Shown piece by piece: positions 18,842 through 26,647 of a stretch of 64,000 bases of DNA. Location of the stretch: NCBI RefSeq assembly GCF_001612905.1, contig NZ_BDBI01000028.1, positions 147,407-211,406 on the forward strand. The letters run 5' to 3'. The stretch's first letter is position 1, and every line of letters starts with the position of its first letter. The notes below the pieces were generated by a model. The model was given only the letters and a program-made list of their open reading frames with translations. It was not told the DNA's origin and did not search any database. Position numbers and translations under genes: made by a program. The stretch is from Nocardia ignorata NBRC 108230 (GTDB lineage: Bacteria; Actinomycetota; Actinomycetes; Mycobacteriales; Mycobacteriaceae).

Positions 18842-18876
18842 ATCATAGTCACATGACTTAGACAAATGACTACGAT
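18842..18876. promoter_or_regulatory. Divergent promoter with two-box operator (site C)
   Basis: The boxes are GTCACATGAC (18848-18857) and GACAAATGAC (18861-18870), 13 bases apart. Minus-strand TATGAT (18847-18842) is a good -10 for the MaoC-like gene. Plus-strand TACGAT (18871-18876) is a possible -10 for the nitronate-monooxygenase-family gene, whose ATG would then be only about ten bases downstream of it. Confidence 0.7.
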
Positions 18877-18885
18877 TCGGTCAGG

Positions 18886-19881
18886 ATGTACATGTTCACC
18901 AACACCTTCACGGAAACGTTCGGTATCGAGCACCCCCTCGTCTGTGGCGGCATGACGGCCGTCGGCACGGCGGACTTGATCGGCGCTGTGGCCAATGCCG
19001 GTGCCCTCGGATTTCTCACCGCGCTCACTCAGCCCACGCCGGAGGCGCTGGTCAAGGAGATCGACCGCTGTCGTGACCTCACCGACAAGCCTTTCGGTGT
19101 GAATCTGACGATCCTGCCGACCATCAGGCCGGTGCCCTACGACGAATATCGCGACGCGATCGTCGAGAGCGGCATCACCATCGTCGAAACCGCCGGCGGT
19201 AACCCGCAGCCGCACCTGCCCACCTTCAAGGCGGCGGGGGTGAAGGTGATCCACAAGGCGGTCACCGTTCGCCACGCGCTCAAGGCTCAGCAGCTCGGTG
19301 TCGACGCGGTGAGCATCGACGGTTTCGAATGTGCGGGACACCCCGGTGAGGACGATGTCCCCGGTCTGGTGCTGATCCCCGCCGCCGCACGGGCGCTGAC
19401 CGTTCCGATCATCGCCAGCGGCGGAATCGCCACCGGGGCAGGGCTTGTCGCGGCCCTCGCCCTCGGCGCGTGCGCGGTGAACATGGGCACGCGGTTCATG
19501 GCGACCACCGAGGCGCCCATCCACGACAACGTCAAGCGGCAGATCGTCGACAACAGCGAACGCGACACGGTCATCGTGTTCCGCGAGTTCCACAACTCCG
19601 CCCGGGTGGCCCGCAACGCGGTGTCTGAGGAGATCGCCGCGGTCTCCCGCGAGCCCGGCGCGACCTTCGACGACATCGCCCACCTGGCCAGCGGTGCTCG
19701 CGCCCGCGAGCGCGTGTACGGCGACGGCGATGTCGACGGTGGACTGTGGTGGGCGAGCCAGGCCCAGGGGTTGATCCACGACATCGGCAGCTGCCAGGAC
19801 GTGGTCGACACCATCCTCGCCGAGGCGCGGCAGATCATCACCTCGACGCTGCCCGATCAGCTCGGCGGTGGAAAATTGTGA
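18886..19881 (+). CDS. Nitronate monooxygenase (2-nitropropane dioxygenase) family FMN protein
   Basis: This 331-residue TIM-barrel flavoprotein has the N-terminal EHPLVCGGMTAVGTADL, the VDAVSIDGFECAGHPG segment containing the family histidine, and the phosphate-binding IIASGGIATGAGLVAALALGA. Nitronate monooxygenases oxidise alkyl nitronates; many members of this family in degradation clusters have other or unknown redox roles. The ATG at 18886, or the next one at 18892, lies too close to the likely -10 for a normal leader, so the mRNA may be leaderless. It is divergent from the MaoC-like gene and shares its operator. The family is firm; the reaction here is open. Confidence 0.85.
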   Translation: MYMFTNTFTETFGIEHPLVCGGMTAVGTADLIGAVANAGALGFLTALTQPTPEALVKEIDRCRDLTDKPFGVNLTILPTIRPVPYDEYRDAIVESGITIVETAGGNPQPHLPTFKAAGVKVIHKAVTVRHALKAQQLGVDAVSIDGFECAGHPGEDDVPGLVLIPAAARALTVPIIASGGIATGAGLVAALALGACAVNMGTRFMATTEAPIHDNVKRQIVDNSERDTVIVFREFHNSARVARNAVSEEIAAVSREPGATFDDIAHLASGARARERVYGDGDVDGGLWWASQAQGLIHDIGSCQDVVDTILAEARQIITSTLPDQLGGGKL

Positions 19882-19920
19882 GTCAAACGCCTTGATCATA
19901 TGACCCACTCGCTGTAGCGT
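19882..19920 (+). promoter_or_regulatory. Promoter with two-box operator (site D)
   Basis: The boxes are GTCAAACGCC (19882-19891) and ATCATATGAC (19895-19904). The -35 TTGATC (19892-19897) overlaps the second box and the -10 TAGCGT (19915-19920) lies 17 bases on, exactly as at site B; the first transcribed bases also resemble site B. It drives the membrane protein and amine oxidase genes. The 214-base gap to the first start codon holds no supported gene. Confidence 0.72.
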
Positions 19921-20095
19921 TATGACTGGCATCACATTCCGACCTCAGTGTCGGGGCTGCGCGCATATCCCGCTCGACGGTCGGATGCCGGACCCATACG
20001 TCTTGCCGGAGCGAAACGGCTACCGATCCTCGATCGCTCGGCAGAAAAGACCCCATTGCCGCTGGTCGGCGGGTGGCACTTTCAAGGAGAAGATC

Positions 20096-20791
20096 ATGTC
20101 CATCAAGGAACTGCTTTTCGCGGTCGCGGACATCTGGATGATCGCCGTCGGTTTCACCTACGGCATCAAATTCATCCGGAACTACAAGAATTATCTGCTC
20201 GGTATCGAGTGGATCATCGTGGCGACCTCGGGGACGAATTTCCTGATCTACGGTCTGCTCAAAGCGGGCCACGACAGCCCGATGTATACCGGCGCGGCCT
20301 ATTTGGACGCCTTCTCCCGATCGGTCGGTATCACGCTGATCCTGGTACTCGGGCTCATGCAGGTGACCCACCGGTACAAGCCGTCGGCGGCGGTGGACAT
20401 CGGCGCGTTCGCGCTCGCGGGCGTGGCCGGGCTGCTGCTGCTCGGATACCAGGACACCATCGGTCTGCCTGCCGCGATCTTCTTCATCGTGGCCAACGTG
20501 CTCACCACGATCTTCCTCGCCTACTTCGTCAAGCGGCTGTGGCAGATCGGGGAGCGTCGACACGCCGTGTGGTCGGCCATCGCGACCGCATGCGGTTTCC
20601 TGATCGCGGCAACCTATGACTTCGTCAAGATCCCCGGTGACGACGCCGAGCACACGATCTTCTACATCTTGGCGCTGTCGTCGTGGGGTCTGCAGATGTT
20701 CGTGTACTACCGCGCTTACCGGGCATTCGACGCCTACAACAAGCGTGTCGCCGCTCCCGCGGTGACCGGCGACGCCACCGTGACGGCGTAA
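20096..20791 (+). CDS. Seven-helix integral membrane protein of unknown function
   Basis: This 231-residue protein has seven clear hydrophobic helices, roughly at residues 5-25, 34-56, 65-88, 98-118, 123-146, 156-178 and 188-210, with a short hydrophilic C-terminus. No signal peptide or catalytic motif is seen and I do not recognise the family. AAGGAGAAG precedes the ATG. It lies directly behind operator site D and is followed by the amine oxidase gene, so it may be a carrier, sensor or membrane anchor for the same catabolic pathway. That role is inferred only from position. Confidence 0.75.
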   Translation: MSIKELLFAVADIWMIAVGFTYGIKFIRNYKNYLLGIEWIIVATSGTNFLIYGLLKAGHDSPMYTGAAYLDAFSRSVGITLILVLGLMQVTHRYKPSAAVDIGAFALAGVAGLLLLGYQDTIGLPAAIFFIVANVLTTIFLAYFVKRLWQIGERRHAVWSAIATACGFLIAATYDFVKIPGDDAEHTIFYILALSSWGLQMFVYYRAYRAFDAYNKRVAAPAVTGDATVTA

Positions 20792-20832
20792 CCAGAGTCA
20801 TTCCTTCGAACGATCCACAGTCAGGAGCCGAT

Positions 20833-22191
20833 ATGGCAACGCAGAATATTCGAGAAGAAACCACTGAGGTTGTCGTCATCGGCGCCGGAATGGCGGGTTT
20901 GACGGCGGCGACCACTTTGGCGCCCGCGGCCGAGGTGGTCGTGCTCGAGTCCACCGATCGCACGGGCGGGCGCGTCGAAACCGTCCGTCAGGGCGACTAC
21001 TGGATCAACCTCGGCACCCAGTTCACCGAGGGCACCGGCACACTGATCGACGCGCTGGAGCGGCACAACATCGAGATGGGCTCGCTCGCGGGCAAGAGCA
21101 TCGCGCTGCACCTGAACGGTTCGACGGTCGACACCTCGAATCCGCTGGCACTCATGTTCCGCACCCGCATGACCATGATGGATCGGATCGGGCTGGCCAT
21201 CGTCGGCGCGCGCATCCTCTCGGCCGCGCCCTTCCTCGAATCGCAGAGCCGCTTCGCTCAACGTGTCCGCGCGAGGCTCGAGTCCAGGCTGGCGTCGTAT
21301 CTGCTGAACGGCGTCCGCTCGGAACTGGCCGCCACGATCGTCCGGTCGTGGTCGGCGCAGTGGATGGGATGCGATCCGGAGGAGACCGCGGCCGCGCAGT
21401 TCGTGTACTCGGTGGGCATCGCACTCACCGACCCGGAGAAGGTGCCGAACTTCTCGCTGCCCTCGGGCGGCAACCAGACACTGACCGATGTCCTCACCGA
21501 GGACCTCGGTGCACGCATCCGGCGCAACGCGGTGGTACACACGGTGCGTCGCGATGGTGACGGCGTGGTCGTCGACTATCTCGACGGCGATCGCCCGGCG
21601 CGACTTCGGGCCCGCCGGGCGATCGTGACCACCCCGGCCGATATCACCGAGCGGATCATCCCCGACCTGCCCCAGCAGTACCGCAACGCGTTCAATGACA
21701 TCACCTACGGCCGCTATGTCGTGGTCGGCTTCTTCACCGACGAGGTCGGCCCACAACGGTGGGACAAGTACTTCGGCATCTCGGCGCCGCAGCTGTCGTT
21801 CCAGGCGGTGTTCAATCACGCCGCGGCGCTGCGTACCGGTGACGACCGCAAACCGGGCGGTGCCCTGGCTTGTTTCGCCGGTGGCAGCAAGGCCGACGCG
21901 TTGCTCGACCTGCCCGACGAGGAGATCGTGTCCCGCTTCCGAAACGACCTGCTCACCGTGCTGCCCGAGCTGGAAGACAAGCTGGGGGAGGGCATTCTGC
22001 GCAGGCACCGCCGGGTCGTGCCGTTCTGGGCACCCGGCAGGCGCAAGACCCTCCCCACCCTGCGCGACCCACTCGGCGCCATCTATCTGGCCGGCGACTA
22101 CCAGCTCGATGTCCCGTCCCTGGCCGACGCGGCCACCTCGGGTGAACGATCGGCACAGGCGGTACTGGCAAGCCTCGGTCGCGCGCGGTAG
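20833..22191 (+). CDS. Flavin-containing amine oxidase family protein
   Basis: This 452-residue protein of the monoamine oxidase superfamily has the FAD motif VVVIGAGMAGLTAATTLAPA, then ESTDRTGGRVETV, and the C-terminal YLAGDYQLDVPSLADAATSG that contacts the flavin. It lacks a signal peptide, so it acts inside the cell. The family oxidises primary or secondary amines to imines that hydrolyse to aldehydes or ketones; desaturation reactions also occur. A ketone made this way would suit the Baeyer-Villiger-type enzyme of the neighbouring operon. AGGAG precedes the ATG. Substrate is unknown. Confidence 0.86.
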   Translation: MATQNIREETTEVVVIGAGMAGLTAATTLAPAAEVVVLESTDRTGGRVETVRQGDYWINLGTQFTEGTGTLIDALERHNIEMGSLAGKSIALHLNGSTVDTSNPLALMFRTRMTMMDRIGLAIVGARILSAAPFLESQSRFAQRVRARLESRLASYLLNGVRSELAATIVRSWSAQWMGCDPEETAAAQFVYSVGIALTDPEKVPNFSLPSGGNQTLTDVLTEDLGARIRRNAVVHTVRRDGDGVVVDYLDGDRPARLRARRAIVTTPADITERIIPDLPQQYRNAFNDITYGRYVVVGFFTDEVGPQRWDKYFGISAPQLSFQAVFNHAAALRTGDDRKPGGALACFAGGSKADALLDLPDEEIVSRFRNDLLTVLPELEDKLGEGILRRHRRVVPFWAPGRRKTLPTLRDPLGAIYLAGDYQLDVPSLADAATSGERSAQAVLASLGRAR

Positions 22192-22213
22192 CGGAGGAGT
22201 TGGCTTATCCTCC

Positions 22214-23233
22214 ATGGTCATGACCGGCCGGGCGGATTCTGAAGCCGAGCTCTTCCGCAAGGATCCTCGCCCACCGGACTTCATCGAACATCGGCGGTAT
22301 GCCTCGTACCAGGCGTGGCGGCAGCTCGTGATCGGTGGCCACATCGACCACGAGCAGCTGGTGGGCGACCTGCTCGGCATCAGCCGCCATGTCCACTCCC
22401 GGTATGCCTACACATATACGATCCACGAAGTCCTGCCGGAGTTTTCGCGAATGCGGCTCACGGCCGCGCTCGGTGATGTGATCGCCCTTCTCCCGATGGC
22501 GTCGGCAGTCCGAATCCCAGTGGAAGAAGCTGTTATCCGGCTCGTGGCGTTCTTCGGGCCGGTACCGATGGAGTTGCTGTCGGACTCCGTCCTGCGCACC
22601 GTGTTCTCCGGTATTCGGCCTCGCGATGTCGAATACGCCGGGTCCACCGACTCTCTCGCCGCACTGGGCAAAATCTCGGTTTCGGACACGCGGCGACTGA
22701 GCCATGTCCTGCGCGAGGTGCCCGATGCGCAATTGCTGTGCGCGGCCCGGCTGAGGCGACCGGACCTTCTCGAGGCGGTGCATGCGGCTTTCGACTCGAC
22801 GGACGGTGCATGGGCCGTCTCGACCTACTTGGCCCGTGATTTTCCACCCCCCGTCGATATCCCTACTCCCGACAGCCCACGGATGCTCGCCGGTCTGGTC
22901 ACACTCGCCGAAGGCATGCCAGGCGACACCGTCTCCCACGGCCTGTTCCCCAGCCCGATCACGAAACTCGCCCGCCTATGCCTGACATCGACAGGGCACT
23001 ACCCTCCCGCGCAGGTCCTCGACGCGGCACGAAGTGCCTACGACAGGAGACGTCCCTACTACGCACACGACGCCGTGGCTTGCGCCCTCGCACACCCGGA
23101 AATCTCCGCTGCCGAGCGTGCCGACCTCATCCGTCACCTGTCCGGACATGACGGCCACGGGCGAGCAGCCCATGGCCGGCGGGCGCGAAAGAAGTTCTGG
23201 CGCATAGTCCGATGGGGTGGCCGTCAACTCTGA
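22214..23233 (+). CDS. Hypothetical protein, unrecognised family
   Basis: This 339-residue soluble protein has no signal peptide or membrane helix and no motif I recognise. It is rich in Arg, Leu and Ala and looks mostly helical, with a basic tail (GRRARKKFWRIVRWGG). GGAGGAG lies 14 bases before the ATG at 22214; the ATG at 22220 is an equal alternative. It begins 22 bases after the amine oxidase stop and may be read through from that operon, but base composition at third positions is a little less GC-extreme and its content gives no hint of a shared pathway. Confidence 0.6.
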   Translation: MVMTGRADSEAELFRKDPRPPDFIEHRRYASYQAWRQLVIGGHIDHEQLVGDLLGISRHVHSRYAYTYTIHEVLPEFSRMRLTAALGDVIALLPMASAVRIPVEEAVIRLVAFFGPVPMELLSDSVLRTVFSGIRPRDVEYAGSTDSLAALGKISVSDTRRLSHVLREVPDAQLLCAARLRRPDLLEAVHAAFDSTDGAWAVSTYLARDFPPPVDIPTPDSPRMLAGLVTLAEGMPGDTVSHGLFPSPITKLARLCLTSTGHYPPAQVLDAARSAYDRRRPYYAHDAVACALAHPEISAAERADLIRHLSGHDGHGRAAHGRRARKKFWRIVRWGGRQL

Positions 23234-23255
23234 CAGCACCGTGGCCGGGGTGACC

Positions 23256-24128
23256 TCAGCCTATGAGAGACGGCAGTACCAGCTCCCGGTACCGCCGCTT
23301 CATCGTCTCGATCACCTCGTGGCCGTCGCTGGACCACACCGTGGCGTTGAAGATCTCGACTTCCACGTCGCCGCGGTACCCGGCGCCGCGGACCCAGCGG
23401 CCGATGGTCGCGAAGTCGATGACGCCGTCGCCCATCATGCCCCGCGACAGCAGCGGGTCAGCGGCCATCGGGTTGAGCCAGTCGCACACCTGGTACGAGC
23501 TGATCCGCCCGGCCGCACCGGCCTGCGCGATCTGGTCCGCCAGGGTCGGGTCCCACCAGAGATGGAAGGTGTCGACCACAACGCCCACGGTCTCCGCCGG
23601 ATGCGGTTCGGCCATCGAGAGTGCCTGCGCCAGTGTGGAAATCACGGCTCGATCGGCACAGAACATGGGGTGCAGCGGTTCCAGCGCCAGGCGTACGCCG
23701 CGTTCGGCGGCGTAGGGAACCAGGAGCGCGAGCCGCTCCTCGACCCGTGCCCGGGCACCGGCGAGATCCCGATCGGGGATCCCGCCCATCACCATCACCA
23801 GTTCCCGCGTGCCGAGCGTCGCCGCGTCGTCGATCGCACGACGGTTGTCGTCGAGCGCGGCCGGTCCGTCCTCCCTCCCGGTCAGGAAGCCGCCGCGGCA
23901 CAGGCTGGAGACGCGCAGACCCGCATCGGCCACGATCTTCGCCGCGGTGGTGGCCCCGACCTCGTCGACCCGATCCCGCCACAGCCCGATCGCGCCGAGT
24001 CCGGCCCTTGCCGCACCGTCCACCGCCTCGGCCAGGGTCCACCGCTTGGTCGTCGCGGTGTTCAGCGACAGCGACCGGTACGGAGCGGCCGAGTCGTATG
24101 GGACCTGCTGCGCGACAACCGATGTCAT
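23256..24128 (-). CDS. Sugar phosphate isomerase/epimerase-like TIM-barrel protein
   Basis: This 290-residue xylose-isomerase-like TIM barrel (AP endonuclease 2 superfamily) has metal-site segments ALEPLHPMF, VVVDTFHLWWDP, and EVEIFNATVW, supplying the usual Glu, Asp, His and Glu ligands. Related enzymes isomerise or epimerise sugars and sugar acids such as inosose or hydroxypyruvate. Its ATG overlaps the stop of the DUF993 gene, so it is the last gene of a three-gene operon read from the LacI operator at 26574. The specific sugar is unknown. Confidence 0.85.
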   Translation of the reverse strand: MTSVVAQQVPYDSAAPYRSLSLNTATTKRWTLAEAVDGAARAGLGAIGLWRDRVDEVGATTAAKIVADAGLRVSSLCRGGFLTGREDGPAALDDNRRAIDDAATLGTRELVMVMGGIPDRDLAGARARVEERLALLVPYAAERGVRLALEPLHPMFCADRAVISTLAQALSMAEPHPAETVGVVVDTFHLWWDPTLADQIAQAGAAGRISSYQVCDWLNPMAADPLLSRGMMGDGVIDFATIGRWVRGAGYRGDVEVEIFNATVWSSDGHEVIETMKRRYRELVLPSLIG

Positions 24129-25315
24129 GATCCGAGTCCGTTCAGTTCGAGGTACAGCCGCATGCGGTGCGCGGCCAGTTCGGGGTCCGCCAGCAGCCCG
24201 GCCCGGTCGGCGAGCCGGAACAGCTCGGCAAGGTGCGGGACGGAACGGCCCGTGGACAACCCGCCGACCATGGAGAAGCCGGGCTGACGACCGTTGAGCC
24301 ACGACAGGAACGCGATCCCGGTCTTGTAGTAGTACGTGGGCGCCGCGAAGATGTGCCGTCCGAGTTCCTGTGTGTTGCGGAGTATTTCGGATGCCCGCGC
24401 CACGTTGCCGTTGTCGAGTTCTTGCAGCGCGGTCGACGCGGCCGGATAGATCGCCGCGAAGATGCCGAGCAGCGCGTCCGAATGTCCTTGCGTGTCACCG
24501 ACGATGAGCTCGGGATAGTTGAAATCGTCACCGGTGTAGAGCCGGACCCCCGGCGGCAAGGCACGCCGCAGCGCGATCTCGTGTCCGGCATCCAGCAGCG
24601 AGACCTTGACGCCGTCGATCTTCGACCGGTTGTTCTCGATGAGCGTCCGGAAAGTCGCGGTGGCGGTGGCGATATCGTCGCTACCCCAATAACCGTGCAG
24701 CGCGGGGTCGAACATGGTGCCGAGCCAGTGCAGGATCACCGGCCGGTCCACACCCGCCAGCAACCGCTCGTAGACGTCCACATAGTCGGCCGCCGACTCC
24801 GCGACCCGCACGAGAGCCCGCGAAGCCATCACGATCACCTGCGCGCCCGCCTCGGTCACCACGTCGATCTGCTCACGGTAGGCGTCGACGATCCTGGTGA
24901 GCCCGGTCGATCCGGCGGGCAGGCCGGCGAGGTCCAGCTGATCGGTGCCGGCACCGCAGGCGAGCCTGCCCCCGGTGGAAGCGGCCTCGCCGCCGGAACG
25001 CCGGATCAATTCGGCGGTGGTCCGCCAGTCGAGGCCCATCCCGCGCTGCGCGGTGTCCATGGCATCGGCGACACCGAGCCCGTAGGACCACAGCTCGTGC
25101 CGGTAGGCCAGCGTCGCGTCCCAGTCGATCGTCACGGGCGCGCCCGGCGTGTTGTCGGCCGTGGCACGCGGAATAACGTGCGCCGCAGCGAAAGCCACCC
25201 GCGAGGTGATCGGCTCGGTCGGCCGCGTCCACGGGCCCGGAGCGCCGAGGACGTACCGTTCGAGCCGGTCACCGGCGGGCAGCAGCACCGACACATCGGT
25301 CGGGGCCGCGGTCAC
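24125..25315 (-). CDS. DUF993 protein (dihydrodipicolinate-synthase-like aldolase family)
   Basis: This 396-residue protein resembles DUF993, a TIM-barrel group annotated as dihydrodipicolinate-synthase-like. Segments such as PVILHWLGTMFDPALHGYWG, KVSLLDAGHE and RLYTGDDFNYPELI are characteristic as I recall the family; the lysine in GVKVS could be the Schiff-base residue. If it works as an aldolase or dehydratase it would cleave or dehydrate a keto sugar acid. The GTG start forms GTGA with the preceding stop, and its own TGA overlaps the next start, so the three genes are translationally coupled. Confidence 0.75.
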   Translation of the reverse strand: MTAAPTDVSVLLPAGDRLERYVLGAPGPWTRPTEPITSRVAFAAAHVIPRATADNTPGAPVTIDWDATLAYRHELWSYGLGVADAMDTAQRGMGLDWRTTAELIRRSGGEAASTGGRLACGAGTDQLDLAGLPAGSTGLTRIVDAYREQIDVVTEAGAQVIVMASRALVRVAESAADYVDVYERLLAGVDRPVILHWLGTMFDPALHGYWGSDDIATATATFRTLIENNRSKIDGVKVSLLDAGHEIALRRALPPGVRLYTGDDFNYPELIVGDTQGHSDALLGIFAAIYPAASTALQELDNGNVARASEILRNTQELGRHIFAAPTYYYKTGIAFLSWLNGRQPGFSMVGGLSTGRSVPHLAELFRLADRAGLLADPELAAHRMRLYLELNGLGS

Positions 25316-26475
25316 AGCGTGACCTCCGGAATCTCGATGCGGCGGCCTTCGGCGGAGCTGCGCAGGCCCAGTTCGGCGAGCTGAACCCCGCGCGCGGCGG
25401 AGAGCAGCCCGTAGCGGTGCGGCCGCTCGTTCACCACGTCGGCGAGGAACTCCTCCCACTGCAACTTGAAGCCGTTGTCCAGATCGGCGTTCGCCGGCAC
25501 CTCGAGCCATTGCTCGCGGAACGGTTCGGTGGCCGGAAGATCCGGGTTCCACACGGGTTTGGGCGTATGCGAGCGGTGCTGCGCGACGCATTTGCGCAAT
25601 CCGGCCACGGCCGAACCGTGCGTGCCGTCGATCTGGAACTCGACGAGCTCGTCGCGATACACGCGCACCGCCCACGACGAATTGATCTGCGCGACAACAC
25701 CGTTCGCCATCTCGAAGATGCCGTAGGCGGCATCGTCGGCGGTGGCGTCGTACGGCTTGCCCTGCTCGTCCCACCGGGTGGGGATATGGGTCGTCGCCTT
25801 CGCGGTGACCGCCTCGACCTTGCCGAGCAACCCCTCGAGCACGTAGTTCCAGTGGCAGAACATGTCGACGACGATGCCGCCGCCGTCCTCGGCGCGGTAG
25901 TTCCAGCTGGGACGCTGGGCGGGCTGACCGTCACCTTCGAAGACCCAGTAGCCGAATTCGCCACGCAACGACAGGATCCGTCCGAAGAAGCCCTCGTCGA
26001 CCAGCCTGCGCAATTTGACCAGGCCGGGCAGATAGAGCTTGTCGTGCACGACACCCGCGGTGACGCCCGCGTCCGCGGCGACCCTGGCGAGTTCTACCGC
26101 CTCGGTGAGTGTTTCGGCGGTCGGCTTCTCGGTGAACACGTGCTTGCCCGCCTTCATCGCCGCCGCGAGCGCCTCGGCGCGCCGGGACGTGACCTGTGCG
26201 TCGAAGTAGATGTCGACGGACGGGTCCGTGATGACGGCGGCGGCATCGGTGCTCCATTCGGCGATACCGTGCTGTGCCGCGAGTTCGGCCAGCTTGGCGG
26301 CATTGCGGCCCACGAGGACGGGCTCCACCTGGACGCGGCTGCCGTCCGGGAGCAGGAGTCCGCCCGCGTCGCGGATCCGCAGGATCGAGCGCACGAGGTG
26401 CTGGCGGTAGCCCATGCGCCCGGTGACGCCGTTCATGGCGATGCGGAGCGTGCGCGGGGGAGTGGAATCGGGCAT
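25312..26475 (-). CDS. Gfo/Idh/MocA family NAD(P)-dependent oxidoreductase
   Basis: This 387-residue dehydrogenase has an N-terminal Rossmann segment (AMNGVTGRMGYRQH), the conserved FTEKPTAET containing the family's catalytic EKP lysine, and a C-terminal alpha/beta domain with DMFCHWNYVLEG carrying the usual late histidine. The family oxidises or reduces hydroxyls of sugars, inositols and sugar acids. It is the first gene of the leftward operon, 98 bases from the LacI operator; AGAAGAGG lies upstream of the ATG. It probably starts the pathway by oxidising the imported compound. Confidence 0.88.
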   Translation of the reverse strand: MPDSTPPRTLRIAMNGVTGRMGYRQHLVRSILRIRDAGGLLLPDGSRVQVEPVLVGRNAAKLAELAAQHGIAEWSTDAAAVITDPSVDIYFDAQVTSRRAEALAAAMKAGKHVFTEKPTAETLTEAVELARVAADAGVTAGVVHDKLYLPGLVKLRRLVDEGFFGRILSLRGEFGYWVFEGDGQPAQRPSWNYRAEDGGGIVVDMFCHWNYVLEGLLGKVEAVTAKATTHIPTRWDEQGKPYDATADDAAYGIFEMANGVVAQINSSWAVRVYRDELVEFQIDGTHGSAVAGLRKCVAQHRSHTPKPVWNPDLPATEPFREQWLEVPANADLDNGFKLQWEEFLADVVNERPHRYGLLSAARGVQLAELGLRSSAEGRRIEIPEVTL

Positions 26476-26573
26476 TGTTCTGTGCCTCTTCTGATTTGCG
26501 TGGCTGACGACCCGCAGAATGGGTCGCGGACGGTGCGGACAAACTCCGCACACGGCGATGGACAAGTCAGCTC

Positions 26574-26587
26574 GGAATGCGCTTTCC
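26574..26587. promoter_or_regulatory. LacI-type operator 1
   Basis: GGAATGCGCTTTCC is a near-perfect palindrome with the central GC step typical of LacI/PurR operators. It lies between the leftward dehydrogenase operon and the rightward LacI gene. Its exact reverse complement is found at 27746-27759. A TATGCT (26592-26597) next to it could be the -10 for the LacI gene. Confidence 0.78.
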
Positions 26588-26647
26588 AAGCTATGCTAAG
26601 TCACCGAGTCCGGTCAACCCCACCCCGAACCGAGGGAACGAGAAGTC

